Source of the DNA: Candidatus Woesearchaeota archaeon
Lineage (GTDB): Archaea > Nanobdellota > Nanobdellia > SCGC-AAA011-G17 > GW2011-AR17
Length of the DNA stretch: 10,085 nt
Direction: 5' to 3'
NCBI GenBank assembly: GCA_018302165.1
Contig: JAGWAA010000047.1
Location: forward strand, 1 to 10,085
The translations under genes were made by a program, and so were the position numbers. Positions 1 to 5,620 of this stretch are shown piece after piece; positions within the stretch are counted from its first letter, which is position 1, and every line of letters starts with the position of its first letter. A model generated the notes under the pieces. The model saw only the letters and a program-made list of their open reading frames with translations. It had not been told where the DNA came from and made no database searches.

Positions 1-1034
1 AATTCTTCTTCAGAATCAACAGTATTAGAAACACACTCTGCCCAATCAAAATCATCAACATAATTATCAACACAAACTTGCTCTCTATAATCATCACAAG
101 GCTCTAATACAACCTCTCCAGCTAAGCATCTAGTAACATAATGCCTCGAACCCGGCAAATCTTGATAATTTCCCGCCGGCCCTTCATACAAACATCTTGA
201 TTCCAAATTCCTAAAATTATTTTGCCATAAAGGATTATATGGAACTAATTTATCCGACAACTCAAAATAACAACTTCCAAGGCTACACTCAGCAACTCCG
301 TTATTTTCTATACAAATTTCATCAGGAAAATTACAAGCCTCAACAACCTCTCCATAATTCTCACAACTATCAACTTCAACAATATTCAAACCATCAGAAT
401 CACACACAGGTTCCGAAGAAACTTCACAAGCACAATAATCTTTAGCAACATAATCTTTCTCAGCTAAATAAGAAGAAACACTATCACAATATTCATTCTC
501 AAAGAACCCAAACCCTTCAGAATTATAACTTGAACTCCCACATTCAGCTTGAGTGCCCATACTACAACCACTAGTAGTTACACAACATCCAGTCTGCTCT
601 TGATCCTCAAGTTCCTCACAAGCAGCTTCATCACTAGCACTATAACTCCCAACAACATCACTACCATATTCATCAATCAATGCTTGACATTCACCAGAAT
701 TCATAAAACTATAATCACTTCCAACCTTACAACAAGTCATTTGACAAGTTTCAAAAGCAGAACAAATTTGATCATCAAAAAATTCACCAGAATTTAAAGA
801 ACAAGTATAATCTGCAGTTTCTTCAAAACACCCTTCTTCAGAAATACAACACCCAGTCCTACAAGCATCAGTATTTTCACATAACGCACCATTAACAAAA
901 TCTTCAGCACAATTACTCTCAGTAGTATAAACACAACTATCTCCAGCAGTGGTTAACAAACAACAACCATTATTTTCAGCATAACCAAAACTAACCAAAA
1001 ACAAAAACACAAATAAATAAATCCACCCCTTCAT
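1..1034 (-). CDS. Large cysteine-rich secreted protein (partial, C-terminus beyond window)
   Basis: An open minus-strand frame runs from an ATG at 1034 to the left edge without a stop, giving 344 codons. It begins with a signal peptide or N-terminal anchor (MKGWIYLFVFLFLVSFGYA, likely cut before ENN). The rest has 34 cysteines, about 10 percent, in an acidic, Ser/Gly-rich background with few lysines. Paired-cysteine modules recur: NGCC near residue 23, TGCC near 60, TCC near 99 and TGCC near 148. The first two and the last are followed by single cysteines at roughly regular spacing; the third has a longer gap. No enzyme domain is recognised. Secretion plus dense cysteines suggests a disulfide-stabilised extracellular or surface protein; such proteins are familiar in DPANN archaea. 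A TATA-like box lies 22-30 nt upstream of the ATG, so the mRNA is probably leaderless. The ORF is certain; the role is inferred. Confidence 0.85.
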   Translation of the reverse strand, partial: MKGWIYLFVFLFLVSFGYAENNGCCLLTTAGDSCVYTTESNCAEDFVNGALCENTDACRTGCCISEEGCFEETADYTCSLNSGEFFDDQICSAFETCQMTCCKVGSDYSFMNSGECQALIDEYGSDVVGSYSASDEAACEELEDQEQTGCCVTTSGCSMGTQAECGSSSYNSEGFGFFENEYCDSVSSYLAEKDYVAKDYCACEVSSEPVCDSDGLNIVEVDSCENYGEVVEACNFPDEICIENNGVAECSLGSCYFELSDKLVPYNPLWQNNFRNLESRCLYEGPAGNYQDLPGSRHYVTRCLAGEVVLEPCDDYREQVCVDNYVDDFDWAECVSNTVDSEEE

Positions 1035-1055
1035 AACAAAATAAAATGAATCTAA

Positions 1056-1064
1056 CTTTTTAAT
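1056..1064 (-). promoter_or_regulatory. TATA-like box for the Cys-rich secreted protein
   Basis: On the minus strand the sequence CATTAAAAAG sits 22-30 nt upstream of the ATG at 1034. This is the spacing expected for an archaeal TATA box driving a leaderless transcript. No Shine-Dalgarno sequence precedes the ATG. Confidence 0.45.
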
Positions 1065-1075
1065 GTTTTTGGTAA

Positions 1076-1087
1076 CATTTATTAATC
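1076..1087 (+). promoter_or_regulatory. TATA-like box for the voltage-sensor-like gene
   Basis: The element ATTTATTAAT lies about 25-36 nt upstream of the ATG at 1112, in the 77-bp divergent spacer shared with the leftward Cys-rich gene. The spacing fits a leaderless archaeal transcript. The match to the consensus is moderate. Confidence 0.4.
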
Positions 1088-1111
1088 TTCCAACCCAAAG
1101 ATAAACTAATC

Positions 1112-1795
1112 ATGAAAAATAGGATTTATTCTTGGGCAGAAATAATTATAGATAGATTAGTTCCAGTTGCAGTTATTATTTTAATTCCAGTAATAATAAT
1201 AGAATTCTTTTTTTTAGTTATAGCAGACCAATATCACACATTATTATTAATCGCAGATTATTCAATAATAAGCATTTTTGGTTTAGACTTAATTTTTAAA
1301 TACCGAAGGATTAGAAATTTTAAAAATTTTATTAGAACTTGTTGGTTAGATATCCTAGCTATATTTCCATTTTTCTTAATCTTCCGAGTTTTAGAACCAA
1401 TACTAATATACGCAGAGTTACCAAAAGAAGTAAAATCATTCCAATTAATATTCCATGAAGGCCTAGAATTTTCTAAAGAAGCTACAAAACTAACAAAAGA
1501 AGTTGAAGCCGCAGGAAAAACAAGTAGAATAAAATCAATTTTAAGAATTTTTAATAACATAGAAAGAATTCCAAGAATAGCCAAAGCTTTACCATTCTAT
1601 GAACAACCAGTAGGAAAACACCACTTACACAAAATCTCCGGTAAAGCAGATTATACTAAGATTAAAAAAGAAATTAATAAAGATACCAAATTAATTGCAA
1701 AAGACGTTAGTAAAGATATTAGAATTCTTGAAAAAGACCTTAAGAAAGAAACAAAAATTATCAAAACCAAATTCAAAAACCCAAAAAAGTTATAA
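1112..1795 (+). CDS. Voltage-sensor-like membrane protein lacking a pore domain
   Basis: The 227-residue protein has an S1-like hydrophobic helix (about 17-38) and an S2-like helix (about 42-63) ending GLDLIFKYRR. Next is an S3-like segment, WLDILAIFPFFLIF (78-91), preceded by a short basic loop. This S2-S3 pattern (acidic residue in S2, basic/aromatic loop, then LDxLAxxP) is typical of Kv/Nav ion-transport voltage sensors. After an amphipathic charged linker (about 103-137) comes an arginine-bearing stretch (138-160; R139, K141, R145, R152, R155, K158) reminiscent of S4. No pore loop or S5/S6 pair follows; the tail (about 175-227) is a highly charged Lys/Asp/Glu helix, probably coiled coil. 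It could be a voltage-sensor-only protein or a relative that lost its pore. Assignment to the superfamily is moderately sure; function is unknown. The gene lies 23 bp upstream of the next one and may share its transcript. Confidence 0.75.
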   Translation: MKNRIYSWAEIIIDRLVPVAVIILIPVIIIEFFFLVIADQYHTLLLIADYSIISIFGLDLIFKYRRIRNFKNFIRTCWLDILAIFPFFLIFRVLEPILIYAELPKEVKSFQLIFHEGLEFSKEATKLTKEVEAAGKTSRIKSILRIFNNIERIPRIAKALPFYEQPVGKHHLHKISGKADYTKIKKEINKDTKLIAKDVSKDIRILEKDLKKETKIIKTKFKNPKKL

Positions 1796-1818
1796 ACTAA
1801 ATATCTATTTAACTTATT

Positions 1819-2199
1819 ATGAAATATCCAATATTCATATTAATCTTATTATTAATTCCATTTTCTTTAGCAATTTGTGAAGATACAGATAGCGGCAAAG
1901 ATAAGTATGAATATGGCCTAGTCACTGATAATGAAGAAATTTACAAAGACACTTGCACAGATGATAACATAAAAGAATATTTCTGTAGTATGGATGATAT
2001 TGCAACTTATTCCATTCTTCCTTGTGTTAATGGTTGTAAAGATGGTGCTTGTCAATTAGCAAACGAACAACCAATTCAAATGGCCCCCGAAGAAGACAAC
2101 TATCCAAATTTAGAATTATATTTATACATAATCGCACTCGTAGTAATTATAGGTTTATACATCTACTTCTTCAAAATTAAAAGAAAAAAGCATTATTGA
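1819..2199 (+). CDS. Small Cys-rich exported protein with C-terminal membrane anchor
   Basis: The 126-residue protein has a clear signal peptide (residues 1-18, MKYPIFILILLLIPFSLA). An acidic ectodomain follows with six cysteines (20, 46, 56, 69, 73, 78), including CVNGCKDGAC. It ends with a transmembrane helix (about 101-118) and a basic cytoplasmic tail (KIKRKKHY). The C-x3-C-x4-C motif after an earlier Cys pair recurs in short exported proteins and extracellular modules of DPANN and related archaea; an even cysteine number suggests three disulfides. Topology is predicted as ectodomain outside and C-terminus inside. The exact role is unknown. It is 23 bp downstream of the voltage-sensor-like gene with no strong TATA box of its own, so cotranscription is likely. 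Its 3' end overlaps the convergent peptidase gene by 7 bp. Confidence 0.88.
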   Translation: MKYPIFILILLLIPFSLAICEDTDSGKDKYEYGLVTDNEEIYKDTCTDDNIKEYFCSMDDIATYSILPCVNGCKDGACQLANEQPIQMAPEEDNYPNLELYLYIIALVVIIGLYIYFFKIKRKKHY

Positions 2200-2588
2200 T
2201 TTCTATAAATCACCCATTGAGCTTTTCCAGGTAATTTCTTTTGAAATCCAGCCTTAACTGGAGTTATTGATGGGAAATTTATCCAAGGATTCATCCAACC
2301 TTTTTCAGTTTTTAACAAATAATGCCCAAAAGGCCATTTACTAGAACGAGCAATAAAAACTATTGAACCAATTCTTATTAATGATTTTGTCTTAAAATTA
2401 ATTTTTTTCCAAGAATAATCCAAATCTTTTTTCTTCAAAACAAAAGCAATTTCCCTACAATAATATCCTCTAGACCAAGCATATTTCTTTTCAAAAAAAT
2501 CTAATGCATTCTTATAAGATAGATTACATAATGAAGCTACACAAGCAATACCACAACCCATAGTATGTTCTTGAGCAACAACTTTCAT
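2193..2588 (-). CDS. C39-like papain-fold cysteine peptidase
   Basis: The 131-residue protein resembles the catalytic domain of peptidase family C39 (double-glycine peptidases) and related papain-fold proteins. The N-terminus has Q6, then GCGIAC with the likely nucleophile C12 (Q-x5-C-G-x-x-C). A downstream GHYLL gives the probable catalytic H89, and WMNPW gives N100 at the third catalytic position, where C39 enzymes usually carry Asp. There is no signal peptide, transporter domain or membrane helix, so it is probably a stand-alone cytoplasmic protein. The substrate is unknown. I chose the ATG at 2588; a TTG at 2603 in the same frame would add five residues, but the ATG sits 19-32 nt downstream of a TATA-like box. 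The gene follows PCNA by 25 bp and overlaps the 3' end of the convergent Cys-rich gene by 7 bp. Confidence 0.78.
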   Translation of the reverse strand: MKVVAQEHTMGCGIACVASLCNLSYKNALDFFEKKYAWSRGYYCREIAFVLKKKDLDYSWKKINFKTKSLIRIGSIVFIARSSKWPFGHYLLKTEKGWMNPWINFPSITPVKAGFQKKLPGKAQWVIYRNQ

Positions 2589-2606
2589 ACTTAAAATAAA
2601 CAACTA

Positions 2607-2620
2607 ATCCTTTTTAATCA
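2607..2620 (-). promoter_or_regulatory. TATA-like box for the C39-like peptidase, overlapping the PCNA stop
   Basis: On the minus strand GATTAAAAAGGATT overlaps the last codon and TAA of PCNA and lies about 19-32 nt upstream of the peptidase ATG at 2588. The spacing suggests a separate, leaderless transcript in addition to read-through from PCNA. Confidence 0.4.
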
Positions 2621-3282
2621 TTACTAACTCTAGGAGCAAGAATAAAACTTAATCTTAATTTATCCATTAGTTTATATTCAGCCCTCAAAGGATAATCAGC
2701 ACCAAACTCTAAAATAACAACATCTGATAATTTATTTGCCTTAGAAATTTTCTTCAAATACTCAATGGAATATTTAGAGGACAAAGCATCACCAGTTAAT
2801 TCTATAGTCAATTCTTCAGCAGTTGGTAATTCAACAACCCCATCTTTCAAATTAGACTCAGATTTAATCAAAAATTTATCAGCATGTGAAACTAAAGATA
2901 AAGATTCAGAAATTATACTCATATCTTCAATAGCATCATCAAACCTACTTGAAGACATCGTTACCTTAGTCCCAAATTGTAAATTAGGTACTTTTTGTTC
3001 AACTTCATCAATTGTAATCAAAGGAATATTAAAAGTTCTAGTTCCATCACCTTTCAACAACAATGTAAGCCTATTCTTTTCTTCATCTAAAGATATAGAC
3101 ACAACATCATTAGGTTTTGCCCTTTTCAAAACCTGCTTCAAATGTTCTAAATTAATAGCCAATTCTTCAGGTTTCGGAACATCATATTCCATAAACGCAG
3201 TAGAAAGCAACTTATAATCCACCAAAGCAACATTTGCAGGATCAATAGCAATTATTTCAATTTTATCCTTATCAATCTTCAA
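2614..3282 (-). CDS. pcn: DNA polymerase sliding clamp (PCNA), N-terminally short
   Basis: PCNA forms a trimeric ring around DNA that tethers polymerase, FEN1, ligase and other partners. Diagnostic stretches include AIDPANVALVDYKL (residues 12-25), NLEHLKQVLKRAK (44-56), GTRTFNIPLI (80-89), the interdomain connector after it, and the C-terminal LSFILAPRV. Both clamp domains are otherwise complete. The product is 222 residues, against about 245-250 for archaeal PCNAs. The shortfall is at the N-terminus: the family's first strand and first helix, about 24 residues before the segment matching NEVTLKIDKDKIEI, are absent. Reading upstream in frame gives ENEVT and then TAA at 3298-3300. No in-frame ATG exists; TTG at 3282 is the only plausible start, and it has no Shine-Dalgarno. 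An ATG at 3293 is out of frame and stops after four codons. Identity is sure; whether this copy is intact is open. Confidence 0.9.
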   Translation of the reverse strand: MKIDKDKIEIIAIDPANVALVDYKLLSTAFMEYDVPKPEELAINLEHLKQVLKRAKPNDVVSISLDEEKNRLTLLLKGDGTRTFNIPLITIDEVEQKVPNLQFGTKVTMSSSRFDDAIEDMSIISESLSLVSHADKFLIKSESNLKDGVVELPTAEELTIELTGDALSSKYSIEYLKKISKANKLSDVVILEFGADYPLRAEYKLMDKLRLSFILAPRVSND

Positions 3283-3324
3283 TGTAACTTCATTTTCTTA
3301 GTAAAACAATAGTTTATCTACAAA

Positions 3325-3738
3325 TTAACTAAACCATAAAATAAATTTATCCATAATAAAATAAAAAGCAGATACAAACAATAATATTGCTAAAACTATT
3401 GAATTTACATTCAAAAATAATATTACCGGCAAGAACTTCAACATTCCCATTGTATGAAACAAAGGCAAAGTCCCAAATAACAAAATAACAATCCCAATAA
3501 TTAAACCAACAGTTCTCTCTGGCAAATGCCTATGCTTAATTGCATCCACAATCACCACAACCCCTAATATAATTAATAATAACTCAATAAACGAACTTGA
3601 AAAAAATATTGAAGACTCAACAAATTCCAATTTTGAAAGAACTACTAAAACACTAAAAATCATTAAGAAAATCCCAAAAATAATATGTAAAAGAAAAAAA
3701 GATTTTCTCTTAGCCCCCTCTTTTAATTTTCGAAGCAT
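3325..3738 (-). CDS. Four-helix integral membrane protein of unknown function
   Basis: The 137-residue protein has a basic N-terminus (MLRKLKEGAKRK) and four predicted membrane helices at about 14-36, 47-66, 76-94 and 105-128. A basic loop between helices 2 and 3 (IKHRHLPER) suggests a cytoplasmic turn. I see no catalytic or ligand-binding motif and do not recognise the family. Its ATG follows the tfs TAA directly (TAAATG), so it is almost certainly translationally coupled to tfs and cotranscribed with it. The stop lies 42 bp upstream of the PCNA TTG and in the same reading frame as PCNA. The gene is credible from its membrane pattern and tight operon packing. Confidence 0.8.
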   Translation of the reverse strand: MLRKLKEGAKRKSFFLLHIIFGIFLMIFSVLVVLSKLEFVESSIFFSSSFIELLLIILGVVVIVDAIKHRHLPERTVGLIIGIVILLFGTLPLFHTMGMLKFLPVILFLNVNSIVLAILLFVSAFYFIMDKFILWFS

Positions 3739-4056
3739 TTAGTCGTACTTCCTCCATCTATATGCACATTTAGTACACTCAAAGAACTGTGTTTCTGGCT
3801 CATCACTCGCTCTAGTCTGTTGCGCCCAATAATAAGCTTCCTTATTTCCACACTTAGTACACTCAACTTGTGTTTTAGGCATAGTCTTCTTAGATTTATC
3901 ATCGACAATCTCAAGTTTCTTTGCACCCTTAACAGTTTCTCTGATTAAAATATCTTCCTTTTCAACTTTTGAATATCCACAAGCACAAACTAACAAAGTT
4001 TTTTTACCCTCTTCTTTAGGCGACATTATACTTCCACAATCCGGACAAAATAGCAT
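3739..4056 (-). CDS. tfs: Transcription factor S (archaeal TFIIS-like RNA cleavage factor)
   Basis: The 105-residue protein has two zinc ribbons. The N-terminal one has C4, C7, C24 and C26 (CPDC...CAC), like Rpb9/RpoM. The C-terminal one has C66, C69, C94 and C97 (CTKC...CTKC), like TFIIS. Between the last two cysteine pairs is the signature QTRASDEPET, whose D85-E86 form the acidic hairpin that enters the polymerase secondary channel and stimulates cleavage of the transcript in backtracked complexes. Both acidic residues are present, so it should be active. Length is normal for the family. The ATG is preceded by a strong Shine-Dalgarno (GGAGGA) that overlaps the stop codon of the signal peptidase gene, indicating cotranscription. 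The next gene starts immediately after its stop. Confidence 0.97.
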   Translation of the reverse strand: MLFCPDCGSIMSPKEEGKKTLLVCACGYSKVEKEDILIRETVKGAKKLEIVDDKSKKTMPKTQVECTKCGNKEAYYWAQQTRASDEPETQFFECTKCAYRWRKYD

Positions 4057-4063
4057 TTCTTTT

Positions 4064-4069
4064 CCTCCT
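4064..4069 (-). promoter_or_regulatory. Shine-Dalgarno site of tfs, overlapping the upstream stop
   Basis: On the minus strand TAGGAGGAAAAGAAATG combines the TAG stop of the signal peptidase gene, a near-perfect GGAGGA ribosome binding site, and the tfs ATG. Internal operon genes here use Shine-Dalgarno sites, while first genes mostly look leaderless. Confidence 0.75.
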
Positions 4070-4622
4070 ATATACCCACTAACTCAGCGAACCAAATCTT
4101 AATCCAACCAATCATTGGCACTTTAAATAAAGCTTTCCCTATTAATTGTTCATTTTGAATCACATAAGGGTCGCTATCACTATTATGGTCTCCTTTAAAA
4201 ATATAACCATTTTCATCAATTTTTATAACTCTATGAATTATTGGATACTGATGCAAATCCGAGGCATAAACCCCCACTTCACCAACTTCAATATCATCAG
4301 GATTATACAAGATAATTACATCACCCTTATTAAATCCATTTTTAAAATCATATTCCCTAAACATTTCTTTGGTAATACCTTGAGTTTCATACCATTCACC
4401 TTTCTCATCCCAAAATTCTTCAAAGTTCATCCCATCGTGTTCCATACTCCCTGAGATAACTGCAACTAAAGGCAATTGTGTTCCTAAAATCAAAGCTAAT
4501 GCAGGGTAAATTAAAAATTTAACAATAATAAATGCCAAAACTAAATTAACTAACCACGACCATATAGAATCATCTTTAAACAAAAACCAATAAACTTTTT
4601 TTACAATCTCTTTAAAATTCAT
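4068..4622 (-). CDS. Signal peptidase I, archaeal/ER (Sec11) type
   Basis: This membrane serine protease cleaves signal peptides from Sec-exported proteins at the outer face of the membrane. The 184-residue protein has an N-terminal transmembrane helix (about 22-46). Then comes SGSM (57-60), with S59 the likely nucleophile. YPIIHRV (127-133) follows, with H130 replacing the lysine of bacterial LepB as in Sec11-type enzymes. GDHNSDSD (144-151) supplies the conserved acidic residues, and GKALFKVPMIGW is the last conserved box. Between S59 and H130 is a roughly 30-residue acidic/aromatic insertion (about 61-94) relative to typical Sec11 enzymes. It is a plausible processor of the signal peptides of the two Cys-rich proteins in this window. 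A TATA-like box 22-32 nt upstream suggests it starts a transcription unit with tfs and the membrane gene. Confidence 0.93.
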   Translation of the reverse strand: MNFKEIVKKVYWFLFKDDSIWSWLVNLVLAFIIVKFLIYPALALILGTQLPLVAVISGSMEHDGMNFEEFWDEKGEWYETQGITKEMFREYDFKNGFNKGDVIILYNPDDIEVGEVGVYASDLHQYPIIHRVIKIDENGYIFKGDHNSDSDPYVIQNEQLIGKALFKVPMIGWIKIWFAELVGI

Positions 4623-4643
4623 TCAAAGTAATAATAGAAAATT

Positions 4644-4654
4644 CTTTTTAAACT
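4644..4654 (-). promoter_or_regulatory. TATA-like box upstream of signal peptidase I
   Basis: On the minus strand AGTTTAAAAAG lies 22-32 nt upstream of the ATG at 4622, in the 32-bp gap after rpoL. It is one of the best TATA matches in the window and predicts a leaderless transcript for the signal peptidase-tfs unit. Confidence 0.6.
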
Positions 4655-4936
4655 TTACTTAGCAATTTTTTTGAAAGCTACCTTGAAATCATTGCTCTCT
4701 TTCTTAATTTTAGTTAAAGTATCCAATAAAACTTTCTTTGGATCCTTTTTAGTAGTTTCAATTAACAACTCAACATTACTCGTCTGTGGATGCTTCAAAT
4801 TATATCCAGAAATTATAATATCCTCTTCATCCCAAAGTTTTTTTGTAATCAAATTAGCTAAAGTATGAGTCTTTCCAACAATCTGGAATCTTAATCTGTT
4901 CTTAGTATTTTCTAAAACTACTATTTCCATAACCAT
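4655..4936 (-). CDS. rpoL: DNA-directed RNA polymerase subunit Rpo11 (L)
   Basis: Rpo11/RpoL pairs with Rpo3 in the assembly platform of archaeal RNA polymerase and corresponds to eukaryotic Rpb11/AC19. The hallmark is NRLRFQIVGKTHTLANLI, followed by GYNLKHPQ, the conserved HTL-x-N-L and Y-x-x-x-HP pattern of the family, and then a long C-terminal helix rich in Lys. I chose the ATG at 4936 (93 residues, MVMEIVVLE...), the usual family length. A longer in-frame start at 4981 would add 15 unrelated residues and overlap the methyltransferase gene by 25 bp. A weak GGGAG lies about 12 nt upstream of the chosen ATG; ATG 4930 is also possible. It follows the METTL5-like gene by 20 bp, so the two probably share a transcript. 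Confidence 0.93.
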   Translation of the reverse strand: MVMEIVVLENTKNRLRFQIVGKTHTLANLITKKLWDEEDIIISGYNLKHPQTSNVELLIETTKKDPKKVLLDTLTKIKKESNDFKVAFKKIAK

Positions 4937-4956
4937 TTGAGTTTCACTCTCCCTTT

Positions 4957-5562
4957 TTAAATCTTTCTCCCATAAAAACAAGATACTTCTATATCTTTAA
5001 CAGCAGATTTATGAAACTTAAAAGCAGCCTTCAAAGGAAACTTAAACCTATATTCTTTCAACACCTTAAAAGAATTATCCCGACAAAAAGCTTCCACAAA
5101 CTTTTTCGTAGACGTTTTATGAAAAGTATACAATTCTAAACAATTCTCCACAGCAACTTCTAAAAAGTCCCTATCAGCATGTTCATTTTTCGTTCCAAAT
5201 GGTGGATTTTGAAAGATAATATCAACTTTCTTATCAAACTCGCTAACATCACTTAGAATAAATTTTGCTTTAAATTTTTTTTCAAACTTATCTTCAACCA
5301 ACTTTAAATTTTCTTTAGCAACTTTCAAAATTTTTTCATCAATATCTAAAAATACAACTTCTTTAGCACCCAATATCAAAGCACCAATCCCAAAAATTCC
5401 ATTCCCACAACCAAGATCCGCAACTTTCTTTCCAGAAACATTAGAATCCCAAAGTACTTCAGCTGCTATATGAGACGGTGTAGGATACTGCTCAAGTTTA
5501 ATATCCCTTTCAATGAATCCTTTCAATAAGGATAAATTAATCTCAAGTTCTTTTTTATTCAT
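4957..5562 (-). CDS. METTL5-like RNA adenine N6-methyltransferase (COG2263 type)
   Basis: The 201-residue protein is a Rossmann-fold SAM-dependent methyltransferase. EQYPTPSHIAAEVLW (24-38) is the conserved lead-in of this family. DLGCGNGIFGIGALILGA (49-66) is the SAM-binding motif I, LDID (72-75) is the acidic ribose-binding end of strand 2, and NPPFG (119-123) is motif IV typical of N6-adenine methylation. The segment TKNEHADRDFL after it is also characteristic. Human METTL5 methylates an adenosine in small-subunit rRNA together with TRMT112; an rRNA target here is inference. Length is standard. It sits directly upstream of rpoL, with a TATA-like box 24-32 nt before its ATG inside the repeat at 5582-5607. 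Confidence 0.92.
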   Translation of the reverse strand: MNKKELEINLSLLKGFIERDIKLEQYPTPSHIAAEVLWDSNVSGKKVADLGCGNGIFGIGALILGAKEVVFLDIDEKILKVAKENLKLVEDKFEKKFKAKFILSDVSEFDKKVDIIFQNPPFGTKNEHADRDFLEVAVENCLELYTFHKTSTKKFVEAFCRDNSFKVLKEYRFKFPLKAAFKFHKSAVKDIEVSCFYGRKI

Positions 5563-5581
5563 AATAGAATAATATTCAAAA

Positions 5582-5607
5582 AAAGTTTAACTACTTTTTG
5601 ATTTTAA
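5582..5607. repeat. 26-bp direct repeat, copy 2 (intergenic)
   Basis: These 26 bases are identical to 6090-6115. On the minus strand they read as four codons K-I-K-K, then TAG, then a TATA-like AGTTAAACTT. At the other copy exactly these codons and stop end MBF1; here they are intergenic and look like a vestige. Outside the exact match both copies also share AATAGAAT nearby (5563-5570 and 6073-6080). Confidence 0.85.
5586..5594 (-). promoter_or_regulatory. TATA-like box for the METTL5-like gene
   Basis: On the minus strand GTTAAACTT inside repeat copy 2 lies 24-32 nt upstream of the ATG at 5562. The spacing predicts a leaderless transcript for the METTL5-like/rpoL unit. Confidence 0.5.
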
Positions 5608-5620
5608 AAAAATAAAAAAA
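5606..5620 (-). terminator. Oligo-T terminator after the membrane-protein gene
   Basis: Immediately after the TAA at 5621 the minus strand carries seven T, one A and seven T. Oligo-T tracts of this kind terminate archaeal RNA polymerase without needing a hairpin. It would separate the MBF1/membrane-protein unit from the METTL5-like unit. Confidence 0.6.

Noticed and set aside
239..797. Two plus-strand open frames (239-445 and 549-797) of 68 and 82 residues
   Set aside because: Their Thr/Asn/Gln/His-rich composition is what the antisense of the Cys-rich minus-strand gene would give, and that gene is open across the whole region with a signal peptide.
1258..1584. 108-residue minus-strand frame inside the voltage-sensor-like gene
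   Set aside because: It is antisense to a gene with a clear membrane pattern and has no start context of its own.
1695..1880. 61-residue plus-strand frame bridging the end of the voltage-sensor-like gene and the start of the next gene
   Set aside because: It is out of frame with both well-supported genes and has no promoter or ribosome site.
2765..3217. 150-residue plus-strand frame opposite PCNA
   Set aside because: It is a shadow of the conserved PCNA coding sequence; no recognisable domain.
3723..3926. 67-residue minus-strand frame overlapping tfs
   Set aside because: It lies in an alternative frame of the clearly identified tfs gene.
4937..4981. Extended rpoL start at 4981
   Set aside because: It would add 15 residues not found in the family and overlap the METTL5-like gene; ATG 4936 fits the usual Rpo11 N-terminus.
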